From Ensifer sp. IC4062 (GTDB lineage Bacteria > Pseudomonadota > Alphaproteobacteria > Rhizobiales > Rhizobiaceae): 64,000 bases of DNA. The stretch covers positions 1 through 64,000 of the forward strand of contig NZ_JADYVD010000034.1 in assembly GCF_020193575.1 (NCBI RefSeq), read 5' to 3'. Below, in pieces: positions 1 to 9,393 of this stretch. The position numbers and the translations under genes were made by a program. The notes beneath the pieces were generated by a model. The model had not been told where the DNA came from, searched no databases, and saw nothing but the letters and a program-made list of their open reading frames with translations. The first letter of the stretch is position 1; each line of letters starts with the position of its first letter.

Positions 1-216
1 GCCCCGGATAGCCCTCCTGCGCAACCGCCCGTTCCGGCGCCGCCAGCGCCGCGCGAACCCGTGCCGCCTGGTCCAGTTCCGCCCATGCCGCCCCGACCGG
101 TACCGTCGCCGCCATCTCTTCCACCGCAGCCGCCGGTCCCGCCCGCGCCGCCCGCTACGGATGGTCCACCCGCGCCGGGTAACAGGCCTGGCAGGCCGAA
201 CGACATATTTGGGTGA
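1..216 (+). CDS. C-terminal end of an unknown proline-rich protein (5' end outside window)
   Basis: The frame is open from the first base and ends at TGA 214-216, giving 71 residues. It is strongly proline-rich (PP, PAP and VPP repeats) and ends in a short basic tail, RPGRPNDIFG. Such a tail is usually disordered and gives no function. The helicase gene starts 12 bases after the stop, so the two are probably cotranscribed. The missing part would be needed to say whether this is the partner of the helicase, for example an OLD-type ATPase/nuclease as in Gabija-like pairs, but nothing visible shows that. Confidence 0.6.
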   Translation, partial: APDSPPAQPPVPAPPAPREPVPPGPVPPMPPRPVPSPPSLPPQPPVPPAPPATDGPPAPGNRPGRPNDIFG

Positions 217-228
217 CGGCGGCGCGGA

Positions 229-2055
229 ATGGTCGATCTAACCAAAGGGCAGCAGGACGTCCTTGATGGCGGGGGCCACCAACTGGTGACTGGAGGCCCA
301 GGATCGGGAAAAACGACAGTCTCGATCCTAAAGGCGTCTGCGATCGCACGCCAAAGCCTGAACTCCGGTCAGCGGATCCTTTTCCTGAGTTTCGCGCGGG
401 CGACGGTATCCCGCGTGATGGAGGCGATCGACGAGGAGAAGGAGATCGCGAAAACCGAGAAGTCTCGGATCGAGGTGGACACTTATCATTCGTTCTTCTG
501 GCGAATCCTTAAGACGCACGGTTACCTCGTGGGCCTTCCTCGAATCCTTCAAGTGCTGGCGCCTCCGGCCGAAGCGATCGCTCTCTCAGCAGTCAGGGGC
601 GGCTTCGACAAGGATTCGAAGCTTAACGACGAGGAGAAGAAAGCCAAGACGTCCGCAGAGACGGCGGAGCGTCTTCGGCTCGCGACCGAGGAAGGCAAAA
701 TCTGCTTCGACCTGTTCGCCGGTCTTGTCGGCCAGCTTTTGCACGGCTCCGACAAGATCAGGAGACTGATCTCCGAGATGTATCCGTACATCATCCTGGA
801 CGAGTTCCAGGACACTAGCGGTCCGCAGTGGACCGTGGTGAAGGCGCTCGGCGTCCACAGCACGTTGATCGCGCTGGCCGATCCCGAGCAGCGCATCTTC
901 GAGTTCGTCGGCGCCGACCCCGAACGCCTTGATCATTTCAAAAAGGAGTTCAGCCCGGAGGAGCACGACCTTGCAGCCGACAATCATCGAAGCAAAGGCA
1001 CTGAGATAGCGCTGTATGGCAACGACGTCCTGACCGGCAAGTTCAGGCAGGAGTCTTACGAGGGAATCGAATTCGGCGTCTTCGAGCATAATCAGCATCA
1101 GGCATACGCGAAGCTGACGACGACCGTGCTGCAGGCGCGTAAGCGCCTGATCGCGACCGGGCGGCGCGACTGGTCGTTGGCAGTCCTCGTTCCGACGCGG
1201 AAGATGACCCGGCTGGTTTCCGACACGTTTAGCGAGCCGTTCGGAGGTTTTCCTTCGATCGCGCACAGCGCGATAGTCGACATGGAGGGACCGATACTGG
1301 CTGCCGAGACACTCGCCTATCTGATGCAGCAGCCGACGGCGGCCAACGCGCTTGCGGAGCTTGTCCAACTGATCTGCTCGTATCTACACGGACGAGGGGG
1401 AAACGCGCCCGGCAAGACCGACATGGGCGACGCGAAAGCGCTTAAAAAGGCACTCGCGAGATGGGACGTCGCGCTTCTTGCCGGGAAGCAGCCGGCTGCA
1501 AACTCCATCATAAGAGCGACGGAATCCGTTTTGAGTAAGGTCCTAGAACTGACTTTGACCGGGGATCCGGACGAGGACTGGGTGGCAGTGAGAAAAGTCC
1601 TCGCCACAGGAGACTGCACCCGTCTCAAGGCCATCTCGGAGGACGTCAGAAACGTCAGGCTCCTGGAGCGCGGCACGCAGCTTCGGCAGGGACTCGGGGA
1701 GGACTGGAGGGAGAACGGAAGCTACAGCAACGCGCTCGAAATAACGAGGCGCGCGTTCGTACAGGATCACTTCTCCACCGGACAGAAGCCCGAAACGGGC
1801 GTCGTCGTGATGAATATGCACAAGGCGAAGGGCAAGCAGTTCGACGAGGTGATCATCTTCGAAGGATGGCCGGTCGTGGTGAAGAAGAAGATGGTCGCCA
1901 ACCCCGATCGGATCGTCCCGACGAACCTGATCGAAGCGGCTTCAAGCCAGCACCGCCAGAACTTTCGAGTCTCCGTGACGCGCGCGAAGCAGCGCACTAC
2001 GATCCTCACACCCAGCGGGGATCCGTGCGTCCTGCTCCTGGACGCCGACGACTGA
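229..2055 (+). CDS. UvrD/Rep-like superfamily 1 DNA helicase
   Basis: A 608-residue ATP-dependent helicase of the UvrD/Rep type. Motif I (Walker A) GGPGSGKTT is at residues 22-30. Motif Ia region LFLSFARAT is near 51-59, motif II DEFQD at 191-195, motif V MHKAKGKQFDEVI near 530 and motif VI VSVTRAKQ near 585. It lacks the long 2B insertion of full UvrD (about 720 aa) and is longer than typical GajB (about 500 aa). The start ATG lies 12 bases after the preceding stop. Single accessory helicases of this class are common in phage-defence loci, but the family also serves repair, so a defence role is only inferred from the island position and pairing. Confidence 0.85.
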   Translation: MVDLTKGQQDVLDGGGHQLVTGGPGSGKTTVSILKASAIARQSLNSGQRILFLSFARATVSRVMEAIDEEKEIAKTEKSRIEVDTYHSFFWRILKTHGYLVGLPRILQVLAPPAEAIALSAVRGGFDKDSKLNDEEKKAKTSAETAERLRLATEEGKICFDLFAGLVGQLLHGSDKIRRLISEMYPYIILDEFQDTSGPQWTVVKALGVHSTLIALADPEQRIFEFVGADPERLDHFKKEFSPEEHDLAADNHRSKGTEIALYGNDVLTGKFRQESYEGIEFGVFEHNQHQAYAKLTTTVLQARKRLIATGRRDWSLAVLVPTRKMTRLVSDTFSEPFGGFPSIAHSAIVDMEGPILAAETLAYLMQQPTAANALAELVQLICSYLHGRGGNAPGKTDMGDAKALKKALARWDVALLAGKQPAANSIIRATESVLSKVLELTLTGDPDEDWVAVRKVLATGDCTRLKAISEDVRNVRLLERGTQLRQGLGEDWRENGSYSNALEITRRAFVQDHFSTGQKPETGVVVMNMHKAKGKQFDEVIIFEGWPVVVKKKMVANPDRIVPTNLIEAASSQHRQNFRVSVTRAKQRTTILTPSGDPCVLLLDADD

Positions 2056-2555
2056 TCTAGGGATGGAGAATGTCGAAGGCTAGTTTCACGTATCGGGTGG
2101 CCGGTATCGCGCGGGAGCCACACCGGATGTCCCAGATCTGTCGGCTGTCGCTCCACGTCGCTCGGAATTCGCCGGAGTTCTTTTGCGCAAAGCATCAACG
2201 AGCCGCTCACCGACCCGTTCCGGTCAGCGATCAGGGCGACAGGAAGCCACCCTCTGTGGCCTTTTGGATGACCAGATCCAAAAACTCATTTGAACGTGAG
2301 GTACTAGACGGCAGAAAGTCGACCCGTTGCGGACGCTCGCCGATAGCTCCGGGGATGTCCGGAATTGCCCCTAGAGCGGATGCTCACACAGGATGTTAAC
2401 CAGTGACGTTGGCTGAGCCGGCAAAATCGGCAATGGCCTCGGTCACCGAGCGGTGAGCCGATCGCCACGAGCGAGTAGTTCTCTCGCTGCGAACTCGTCG
2501 TTGACGCAAAGTACGTGACGCGTTCTTATCGGAATCAACTCCTCACCTGCGTCGG
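2056..2555. other. intergenic region, 500 bases, no recognised gene
   Basis: An open frame from 2070 (109 codons) has a possible ribosome binding site, but its protein has no recognisable family, unusual composition and many Arg/Ser/Pro residues, so I do not call it. I see no IS ends, tRNA or FixK box. The stretch separates the helicase pair from the oxygen-regulated island and may be degraded DNA. Confidence 0.4.
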
Positions 2556-3188
2556 TTACATCATCCCCATCATCGGAGGCACAAGCAGCCTGTCGGCCAT
2601 CTGTTTCTGCGCTCCGTTGAGCGACTGATAGAGAGGAGCGAGCGCGGCTTTCAGCTTCCGCACGCTTTCGAGCCTGCCAGCCAGGGCGCTTTCGCTCAGT
2701 TCAACATGCTGCAAAGGGGTCGCGGCTGCTCCAGCGGGACCTGCCATTCCCCGCGGCGCCTGCATCATGCCGTCCGGAGCGCCGCGGGCGTTGGCGCGCA
2801 GAACCTCGGCAAACGCGTTCCAGAAGGTCTCCTGCTCAGGGACTATCTTGAGTTCCGTTTTCAGGAACGCGACACGTCCCTCGATGTGTTCGGCAGCCAT
2901 CATCTGGGCCATCGCACCCATGCTGGTCTGCCCCAGAGGTGCCTGACCGGTCATCATACCCATCGAATCTTGTCCGCCAGCCATCATTCGCATCATGCCG
3001 CCCATCATGTCACCGCACATCATGCCGCTCGGCATCGGAGCGCTCGGGTTGGCAGCGGGAAGCTGCTGCGCGGCTTCTTCACTCGCCTGCTCGGTTGTGC
3101 CCTCGGGATGATGTGCGTCCTCGGCAAAGGCTGGGGTCGCCAGCATGAGCAGTGAAGTCGCCAGCAGTACCGTTCGCAGTGTCGCCAT
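2556..3188 (-). CDS. exported methionine-rich Spy/CpxP-like (LTXXQ) protein
   Basis: 210 residues beginning with a clear signal peptide ending AFA-ED near residue 22, so periplasmic. Residues 50-95 are very rich in Met and Gly (MMCGDMMGGMMRMM), and the protein ends in MMGMM. The C-terminal half has helical text with LNGAQKQMADRLL, resembling the LTXXQ repeat of the Spy/CpxP/CnrX group. Members are periplasmic chaperones or metal sensors, and Met clusters commonly bind Cu(I), so copper binding or protection is a reasonable inference. A FixK/FNR box lies 66 bases upstream, between this gene and the phosphoketolase stop, giving the gene its own promoter. A CopA-like ATPase lies 4 kb away. Confidence 0.75.
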   Translation of the reverse strand: MATLRTVLLATSLLMLATPAFAEDAHHPEGTTEQASEEAAQQLPAANPSAPMPSGMMCGDMMGGMMRMMAGGQDSMGMMTGQAPLGQTSMGAMAQMMAAEHIEGRVAFLKTELKIVPEQETFWNAFAEVLRANARGAPDGMMQAPRGMAGPAGAAATPLQHVELSESALAGRLESVRKLKAALAPLYQSLNGAQKQMADRLLVPPMMGMM

Positions 3189-3253
3189 TTCGCTTCTCCT
3201 CCACGTTCGCGAAACTATTCACCTCAAAGATACGCCAGCCGAGAAAACCCACC

Positions 3254-3267
3254 TTGACGCAAATCAA
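3254..3267. promoter_or_regulatory. FixK/FNR box
   Basis: TTGAC-GCAA-ATCAA, a match to TTGAT-N4-ATCAA with one change. It is 66 bases upstream of the Met-rich protein gene, a spacing fitting activation at about -41. Confidence 0.75.
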
Positions 3268-3291
3268 GCTCGGCGTCGTTCACTGCCGTCG

Positions 3292-5661
3292 TCACGACGC
3301 TTCGGAGGCCGACCATTGCCAATTTCGAATCTCCGGCAGGTCTTCTCCATTCTCGCGGATGTAGGCGTCGTGTTCCGCGAGTTTGCCCTCGACGAAACGA
3401 GCGAAGCCCTCCCGCGACGCGGCGAGCGAAGGGACGCGCTCGACCACCGCCTTGGCGAGATGGAAACGGTCAAGTCCATTGAGAACGGCCATGTCGAAGG
3501 GCGTCGTCGTCGTACCTTCCTCCTGATAGCCGTGTACATGGAAGTTGGCATGGTTGGTGCGGCGGTAGGTCAGCCGGTGAACGAGAGAGGGATAGCCGTG
3601 ATAGGCAAAGATAACGGGCTTATCGTGGGTAAACATCTGATCGAACATCTCGTCCGCAATACCGTGGGGGTGCTGGCTGGGCGCTTGCAGCGCCATGATG
3701 TCCACGACATTGACGACCCGCAATCGCAGCGAAGGAAATGCTTCCCGCAGGATCATCACGGCCGCGGGTGCTTCCATGGTCGGGACATCGCCGGCGCAGG
3801 CGACTATGGCGTCGGGATTGCCGTCGTCATTTGAGGCCCAATGCCATACGCCGAGGCCGGTCCGGCAGTGCGCCACGGCCGCGTCCATGTCCATCCACTG
3901 CAGTTCAGGCTGTTTGCCGGCGACGATCACGTTGATGTAGTCGCGGCTCCGGAGGCAGTGGTCAACCACCGAGACAAGCGTATTGGCGTCGGGTGGCAGG
4001 TAGACACGAATGATGTCGGCCTTCTTGTTGGCCACATGATCGATGAAACCGGGGTCCTGATGTGAAAAGCCGTTATGGTCCTGACGCCAGACGTGGGAGG
4101 TCAGCAGGTAAGTGAGCGACGCAATTGGCCTACGCCAGGGGATGTCCTGACAGACCTTCAACCATTTTGCGTGCTGGTTGAACATGGAATCAACGATGTG
4201 GATGAAGGCCTCGTAGCACGAGAAGAAGCCGTGCCGACCTGTCAGCAGGTAACCCTCGAGCCAGCCTTGGCAGAGATGCTCGCTCAGCACTTCCATCACT
4301 CTGCCGTCAGGAGATAGCTGCGTGTCGCTATCCAATATCTCGCCGGTGAAGGCGCGAGTTGTTACCTCGAAAACCGGCGACAGGCGATTTGACTCCGTTT
4401 CGTCCGGCCCGAAGATCCGGAAGTTCCGCTCTTTCTCATTGAGTTTCATGACATCACGGAGATAAAGGCCGGCGATGCGTGTCGATTCTGCCGTCTTGGT
4501 TCCCGGAGTACCTATCTCCACCGCGTATGGGCGGAAATCCGGCAGGTTGAGGTCTTGCAGGAGAAGACCGCCATTGGCATGGGGATTTGCCCCCATTCGA
4601 CGTTGGCCCTTTGGTACGAGGTCTCGCAAGTCTGCGCGAAGTCGGCCGTTTTCGTCGAACAGCTCCCAAGGGCGGTAGCTCCTGAGCCAGTCTTCGAAAA
4701 GCCCGAGGTGCTCCGGCACTTCTGCCAGTTTGGAAAGCGGCACCTGATGCGAACGCCAGGAGCCTTCGGTCTGCTTGCCATCGATTTCTCGTGGGCCTGT
4801 CCAACCCTTCGGAGAGCGGAGTACGATCATGGGCCAGATGGGGCGACCGGAAAATCCCGCGCTGCGCGGCTGCCGCTGGATTTCGGCGATCCGCCCATGG
4901 GCCTCGTCGAGCGCCGCCGCCATAAGCTGGTGCATTTGCCGCGGATCCGATCCCTCGACGAACAGCGGCTCGTAGCCATAGCCGCGAAACAGCGCCTCCA
5001 ACTCTTCATGGCTGATGCGAGCAAGAACCGCGGGATTGGCGATCTTGTAGCCGTTGAGATGCAGGATCGGCAAAACCGCGCCGTCTCGCGCCGGGTTGAG
5101 GAACTTGTTGGAGTGCCAGCTCGTCGCGAGCGCCCCCGTCTCTGCCTCTCCATCACCGACGACGCAGGCGGCGATCAGGTCAGGATTGTCGAAGACGGCG
5201 CCGTAGGCATGCATGAGGCAGTAGCCAAGTTCGCCGCCTTCATTGATCGATCCCGGCACTTCTGCCGCCACGTGGCTCGGGACGCCCCCCGGATAGGAGA
5301 ACTGCGTAAAGAGTTTCTTGAGGCCCGCTTCATCCTGGCCGACCTCGGGATAAATCTCGGAATAGGTTCCTTCAAGATAGGTATTCGCAACGAGACCGGG
5401 ACCGCCGTGACCGGGCCCTGTGACATAGATCATGTTCAGGTCGTGTGCCTGGATCAGCCGGTTCAGATGGACATAGAGAAAATTCAATCCCGGCGTGGTG
5501 CCCCAGTGGCCGAGCAGGCGCGGCTTTACGTGGGCCAGCGTGAGCTTTTGTTTCAGGAGCGGATTGTCGCGAAGGTAGATTTGCCCCACGGAAAGGTAGT
5601 TGGCGGCTCGCCAGTAGGCGTCCATCCGCTCCAGAAGTTCGGGCGACAGCGTATCGGTCAT
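3292..5661 (-). CDS. xfp: xylulose-5-phosphate/fructose-6-phosphate phosphoketolase
   Basis: 789 residues, full length for the family (about 790-800). This thiamine-diphosphate enzyme cleaves xylulose 5-phosphate or fructose 6-phosphate with phosphate to acetyl phosphate plus glyceraldehyde 3-phosphate or erythrose 4-phosphate. Visible family text includes [12 protein letters not shown] near residue 50, TGPGHGGPG near 80, the PGGVPSH segment, and the diphosphate-binding GDGEAETG...[10 protein letters not shown] segment. The start ATG overlaps the TGA of the upstream ackA remnant (ATGA), showing that the pair was once translated together. It offers a fermentative route to acetyl phosphate that fits the low-oxygen context. 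With ackA broken, acetyl phosphate must go elsewhere, for example to Pta, another kinase or protein acetylation. I found no FixK box directly upstream. Confidence 0.96.
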   Translation of the reverse strand: MTDTLSPELLERMDAYWRAANYLSVGQIYLRDNPLLKQKLTLAHVKPRLLGHWGTTPGLNFLYVHLNRLIQAHDLNMIYVTGPGHGGPGLVANTYLEGTYSEIYPEVGQDEAGLKKLFTQFSYPGGVPSHVAAEVPGSINEGGELGYCLMHAYGAVFDNPDLIAACVVGDGEAETGALATSWHSNKFLNPARDGAVLPILHLNGYKIANPAVLARISHEELEALFRGYGYEPLFVEGSDPRQMHQLMAAALDEAHGRIAEIQRQPRSAGFSGRPIWPMIVLRSPKGWTGPREIDGKQTEGSWRSHQVPLSKLAEVPEHLGLFEDWLRSYRPWELFDENGRLRADLRDLVPKGQRRMGANPHANGGLLLQDLNLPDFRPYAVEIGTPGTKTAESTRIAGLYLRDVMKLNEKERNFRIFGPDETESNRLSPVFEVTTRAFTGEILDSDTQLSPDGRVMEVLSEHLCQGWLEGYLLTGRHGFFSCYEAFIHIVDSMFNQHAKWLKVCQDIPWRRPIASLTYLLTSHVWRQDHNGFSHQDPGFIDHVANKKADIIRVYLPPDANTLVSVVDHCLRSRDYINVIVAGKQPELQWMDMDAAVAHCRTGLGVWHWASNDDGNPDAIVACAGDVPTMEAPAAVMILREAFPSLRLRVVNVVDIMALQAPSQHPHGIADEMFDQMFTHDKPVIFAYHGYPSLVHRLTYRRTNHANFHVHGYQEEGTTTTPFDMAVLNGLDRFHLAKAVVERVPSLAASREGFARFVEGKLAEHDAYIRENGEDLPEIRNWQWSASEAS

Positions 5662-6031
5662 CGGGAGGAATCCTTCCTGGTGAGGACATCTTTGACTGCT
5701 GCTGCAATGACTGCTTCCTCGCCGGCTGCAATCAGGCGAACCTCGACATCTGCACTGGCGGCAGAAATGACAGGCGAAGCCGATGCATTGAGCGCAGGAT
5801 CGAGTTCCACGCCAAGAAAGCCGAGGCCATCGCAGATGCGTTGCGGATCACCCGCGAGTGCTCTCCATGCCTCCGGTGAAAACCAGAACATCGAGGCCAC
5901 CCAGCACCGCCGCATAGGCGCCGATTTGTTTTTTGACACGTCCAAGCCCCGCAACGCGAACCTTCGCAGACGGCGAACTTCAGACTGGAGGAGCCGCCAT
6001 TCAGGATGAGGATGTGTCGACCGTTTCCCAT
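5658..6031 (-). pseudogene. ackA: acetate kinase remnant (large internal deletion plus frameshifts)
   Basis: From ATG at 6031 the frame reads MGNGRHILILNGGSSSLKFAV, the acetate kinase N-terminal phosphate-binding motif. After about 24 residues the text jumps to C-terminal AckA sequence: VKKQIGAYAAVLGGLDVLVF then TGG, next a GEHSRVIR-like segment, then [18 protein letters not shown] and [10 protein letters not shown]. These lie in different frames, so besides the loss of roughly 270 residues there are at least two single-base frameshifts (near 5870 and 5840). Intact AckA is about 400 residues. The terminal TGA overlaps the xfp ATG. The gene cannot make active kinase. Confidence 0.88.
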
Positions 6032-6227
6032 TATGTCGACCTCGTCTGGCCGATGGAGATATCGCAAGCACAACTGGCGGCGAACGAATATGATCCCCGG
6101 CAACATGCGGCGGATGAGGCCGGTCCGGTCCTCTTCAGTGAAATCGCGTAGTCTCGCCAGAAGAGGCTTCGGCTCGTAGCGGGGCCCATGGTGAAGGCCA
6201 CGCCCTAGCATCTCGGTTGGAAGGCGC
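6032..6227. other. short gap between ackA remnant and CBS-BON gene
   Basis: 196 bases. Minus-strand open frames here do not match a family I recognise. The stretch may be the end of a gene lost in the same deletion events that broke ackA. No FixK box is seen, so any promoter of the ackA-xfp pair may have been deleted or may lie upstream of the CBS-BON gene. Confidence 0.35.
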
Positions 6228-6884
6228 TCAGTTCGCAACAATGCGCAGCCTGTTCCTGACGCCGCCGGTACCGCTGATCGTCTCGGCGGCGACACGGGCC
6301 GCCTCGCGCAGTGTCTCGCTGTTGACCTCTCCCCATAAATTGACATTTCCGTTCTCGATCGTCACGTCTATCGACCCTCTGTCGAGGCCGAGATCGGAAC
6401 AAAGCCGCGCCAGTACGGCCCGCCGCACAGCCTCATCACCGACGGCGACAACATCAGGCACAGAGGCGGCAATCGCGCGAAGGATGTCGCTGCGCGTGAT
6501 GATGCCCACCATCTTTTCCGCTCGCGTGACCGGAATTCGCTTGATCCTTTTGGCAGCCATGAGTTCAGCTACGCGGCCAATGGGCATGTCTTCATCAACC
6601 GTCACAACAGGGTGCGTCATCACGTCGCCGACGCGCCAGCTATGCCCCTTGATGAACGCCTCCGGCTTCGCTCCGACGCCCGCGAATTCGCGCCACGAAG
6701 CCGACCCCAGCTCCGCACGCCGTAACAAGTCGCCCTCCGATAACATGCCAACGAGCCTACCGCGGTCGTCGAATACAGGCAGGCCGCTTATTCCGGCCGC
6801 AAGCATTATGCGCGCTGCATGGCTCACGCTGTGGTCGGGGCTGATCGACAGCACCTTCTTGTTCATGATGTCTCTGGCCAGCAT
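6228..6884 (-). CDS. CBS-pair plus BON domain protein
   Basis: 218 residues. Two CBS motifs come first: MLARDIMNKKVLSISPDHSV with GLPVFDD-GRLVGMLSEGDLL (residues 1-55) and VGDVMTHPVVTVDEDMPIGR with RIPV...MVGIITRSDILRA (about 84-140). A BON domain follows (about 150-218, VTIENGNVNLWGEV). CBS pairs bind adenine nucleotides and BON domains bind lipid or polymers, so this is probably a soluble energy or stress sensor. The FixK box at 6939-6952 lies 54 bases upstream, at the right spacing for activation of this gene. It is divergent from the CopA-like operon. Confidence 0.87.
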   Translation of the reverse strand: MLARDIMNKKVLSISPDHSVSHAARIMLAAGISGLPVFDDRGRLVGMLSEGDLLRRAELGSASWREFAGVGAKPEAFIKGHSWRVGDVMTHPVVTVDEDMPIGRVAELMAAKRIKRIPVTRAEKMVGIITRSDILRAIAASVPDVVAVGDEAVRRAVLARLCSDLGLDRGSIDVTIENGNVNLWGEVNSETLREAARVAAETISGTGGVRNRLRIVAN

Positions 6885-6938
6885 CCTACCGCCCTCCGAT
6901 TAGTGGCCGCAGCATACGCCGCTTCGTGGAGCAGGAGA

Positions 6939-6952
6939 TTGATGTTGGTCAA
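6939..6952. promoter_or_regulatory. FixK/FNR box in divergent promoter
   Basis: TTGAT-GTTG-GTCAA. It is 54 bases upstream of the CBS-BON start and 33 bases upstream of the chosen CopA-like start. The first spacing fits activation best, but the site may serve both. Confidence 0.75.
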
Positions 6953-6985
6953 ACAATTGACTGCTGAAATGCATAAGATGTCGGG

Positions 6986-9187
6986 ATGGGAATTGATCCG
7001 AACCATCGTCATAGTCGGACAAGTGAGCACCCGCCGACCGCTCAAGCGGAGGGATCGCGAGTCGCGCTGACGGAAGGCGCGATCTACACCTGCCCGATGC
7101 ACCCGCAGGTACGGCAGATCGGCCCCGGCAACTGCCCGATCTGCGGCATGGCCCTCGAACCCGAAGTCGTGACCGCCGAAACGGGTCCCAGCCCGGAACT
7201 CATCGACATGCGGCGCAGGTTCTGGATCGGACTGGCGCTCACCATTCCCGTCCTAATCCTCGAAATGGGAGGCCACCTTTTCGATCTGCATGTGATGGTC
7301 AGCCCTCAGACTTCGAACTGGCTGCAACTCGTCTTCGCAACGCCTGTCGTGCTTTGGGGAGGTGCTTCCTTTTTCGAGCGGGCCTGGCGGTCCCTCGTCA
7401 CCCGACACCTGAACATGTTCACCCTGATCGCCATGGGCACGGGCGTCGCGTGGGTCTACAGCGTCGTCGCCACCGTCTTCCCCGGTCTGTTTCCGGCGAC
7501 GTTCCGTTCCGAGGAAGGTTCGGTTGCGATCTATTTCGAGGCGGCCGCCGTCATCACCGTCCTGGTACTGCTCGGACAGGTGCTGGAGCTGCAGGCGCGT
7601 GAGCAGACGGGCGGCGCGATCCGCGCACTGCTCGACCTTGCGCCGAAAACCGCCCGCCGCATCCGCAGCGATGGCTCCGACGAGGACGTGCCGCTCGAAG
7701 CAGTCGTTGTCGGTGACAGGCTACGCGTCCGTCCGGGTGAAAAGGTCCCCGTCGACGGGACGCTCGTCGAGGGCCGCAGTTCGGTCGATGAATCGATGAT
7801 CACCGGAGAGTCGATGCCGGTCACCAAGGAGGTCGGCGCGAAGCTGATCGGCGGTACGATGAACAAGACGGGCGGTTTCGTCATGGAAGCGGGCAAGGTC
7901 GGCCGCGACACCATGCTGTCGCAGATCGTCCGCATGGTCGCCGAGGCCCAACGGTCTCGCGCTCCCATCCAGCGTCTGGCCGACGAAGTCTCTGGCTGGT
8001 TCGTTCCCGCTGTTATTCTGATCGCTATCGTCGCGTTCGCCACGTGGATGGCTGTTGGGCCGGAACCTCGCTTCACCCATGGACTTGTCGCCGCAGTGGC
8101 GGTGCTGATCATCGCCTGCCCCTGTGCGCTCGGCCTCGCCACTCCGATGTCGATCATGGTCGGCGTCGGCAAGGGTGCAAGCGTCGGTGTGCTGATCAAG
8201 AACGCCGAGGCGCTCGAACGCTTCGAAAAGGTCGATACGCTCGTCGTCGACAAGACGGGGACCCTGACCGAGGGCAGACCGAAGGTTACATCAGTAGTGG
8301 CCGCAAGCGGGATATCCGAGGACGACCTGCTGCGACTCGCAGCAACGCTGGAGCGGCCGAGCGAGCATCCTCTTGCGGCGGCAATCGTCGAGGCCGCCAA
8401 TGAGCGCCGAGTCGCACTCGGAAAGGCGGAAGACTTCGACAGCCCGGTTGGCAAGGGAGTGACGGGCAACGTCGAAGGCCGCAGGCTGATTATCGGCAGC
8501 CACCGGATCATGTCCGAGGAAGGGGTGGACGTCTCCGCCCTCTCGCAAAAGGCGGAAGAGCTGCGCGGCGAAGGAGCGACCGTCATCTTCGCGGCCATCG
8601 ACGGTCGTCTCGGCGGGTTGTTCGCGATCTCCGACCCGATCAAGGAGACGACACCCGCCGCCGTCGAGGCGCTGATCAAGGACGGCGTGCGCGTGGTGAT
8701 GCTCACCGGGGACAACAAGACCACCGCCAATGCCGTCGCTCGCAAGCTTGGCATCAAGGAGGTCGAGGCGGAAATCCTGCCCGAGCATAAAAGCGAGATC
8801 GTCGCTCGTCTGCGCAACGAAGGCAGGATCGTCGCCATGGCGGGCGACGGCGTTAACGACGCCCCCGCGCTTGCCGCCGCCGACGTCGGCATTGCGATGG
8901 GAACCGGGACGGATGTGGCCATCGAAAGTGCGGGCGTAACGCTGCTGAAGGGCGACCTCCAGGGTATCGTGCGGGCGCGGCAGCTCAGCCACGCGACAAT
9001 GCGGAACATCCGCCAGAACCTGTTCTTCGCCTTCATCTACAACGCCGCTGGCGTCCCGGTTGCGGCTGGCGTGCTCTACCCCGCCCTCGGACTTCTACTG
9101 TCGCCGATCATCGCAGCCGCCGCCATGGCGCTGTCGTCGGTCAACGTCATCGGCAATTCGCTCAGGTTGAGGAGTGCTCGGATATGA
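6986..9187 (+). CDS. Cu(I)-exporting P1B-type ATPase (CopA/ActP type)
   Basis: 733 residues. The N-terminus carries a YHS-like heavy-metal-binding domain, [20 protein letters not shown] (about 31-52), instead of the usual GMTCxxC domain. The core has the transport motif [13 protein letters not shown] in TM6, phosphorylation motif [15 protein letters not shown] in the nucleotide domain and [10 protein letters not shown]. The CPC motif points to copper or silver export across the inner membrane. The tail overlaps the next gene by four bases (ATGA). Microaerobic copper ATPases often support cbb3-type oxidase assembly in rhizobia, but no fixG/H/I/S genes are here, so detoxification or cuproprotein supply are both possible. 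Confidence 0.93.
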   Translation: MGIDPNHRHSRTSEHPPTAQAEGSRVALTEGAIYTCPMHPQVRQIGPGNCPICGMALEPEVVTAETGPSPELIDMRRRFWIGLALTIPVLILEMGGHLFDLHVMVSPQTSNWLQLVFATPVVLWGGASFFERAWRSLVTRHLNMFTLIAMGTGVAWVYSVVATVFPGLFPATFRSEEGSVAIYFEAAAVITVLVLLGQVLELQAREQTGGAIRALLDLAPKTARRIRSDGSDEDVPLEAVVVGDRLRVRPGEKVPVDGTLVEGRSSVDESMITGESMPVTKEVGAKLIGGTMNKTGGFVMEAGKVGRDTMLSQIVRMVAEAQRSRAPIQRLADEVSGWFVPAVILIAIVAFATWMAVGPEPRFTHGLVAAVAVLIIACPCALGLATPMSIMVGVGKGASVGVLIKNAEALERFEKVDTLVVDKTGTLTEGRPKVTSVVAASGISEDDLLRLAATLERPSEHPLAAAIVEAANERRVALGKAEDFDSPVGKGVTGNVEGRRLIIGSHRIMSEEGVDVSALSQKAEELRGEGATVIFAAIDGRLGGLFAISDPIKETTPAAVEALIKDGVRVVMLTGDNKTTANAVARKLGIKEVEAEILPEHKSEIVARLRNEGRIVAMAGDGVNDAPALAAADVGIAMGTGTDVAIESAGVTLLKGDLQGIVRARQLSHATMRNIRQNLFFAFIYNAAGVPVAAGVLYPALGLLLSPIIAAAAMALSSVNVIGNSLRLRSARI

Positions 9188-9393
9188 CCTTAGACCGCAG
9201 ATGGATACTGTTCGCCGCCTCGCTCGCTGTGATCGCCGCATTCTTCGTCCTTCGCGAGCACTGGCAGCACGCATTGGGCCTCGCACCCTACCTGCTGCTG
9301 CTTGCCTGCCCGCTGATGCACCTCTTCCATGGCCACGGCGGACATCCCCATGGCGCTGGGGAACACGGGGCGAAGACGGACGATCTCACATGA
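9184..9393 (+). CDS. small DUF2933-like membrane protein
   Basis: 69 residues. Two close hydrophobic stretches ([17 protein letters not shown] and [13 protein letters not shown]) surround a short loop, followed by a His-rich tail [14 protein letters not shown]. This is the layout of DUF2933 proteins, which are often found beside copper-resistance genes. It overlaps the ATPase stop by four bases and the following gene by four bases, so it is translationally coupled to both. The His-rich tail suggests metal binding, which is an inference. Confidence 0.75.
   Translation: MTLDRRWILFAASLAVIAAFFVLREHWQHALGLAPYLLLLACPLMHLFHGHGGHPHGAGEHGAKTDDLT

Noticed and set aside
229-2055. Calling the helicase a Gabija GajB
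   Set aside because: GajA is not visible, and the protein is longer than usual GajB. The name would need the missing upstream gene.
2070-2399. 109-codon open frame after the helicase gene
   Set aside because: Possible ribosome binding site but no family, odd composition and no support from context.
4555-6009. Open frame of 484 codons opposite xfp
   Set aside because: Runs antisense to a strongly recognised enzyme and into the ackA remnant. It has no family match.
7531-9036. Long open frame (501 codons) on the minus strand opposite the CopA-like gene
   Set aside because: Ser/Ala/Arg-rich shadow of a high-GC coding region. The plus-strand ATPase explains the sequence.
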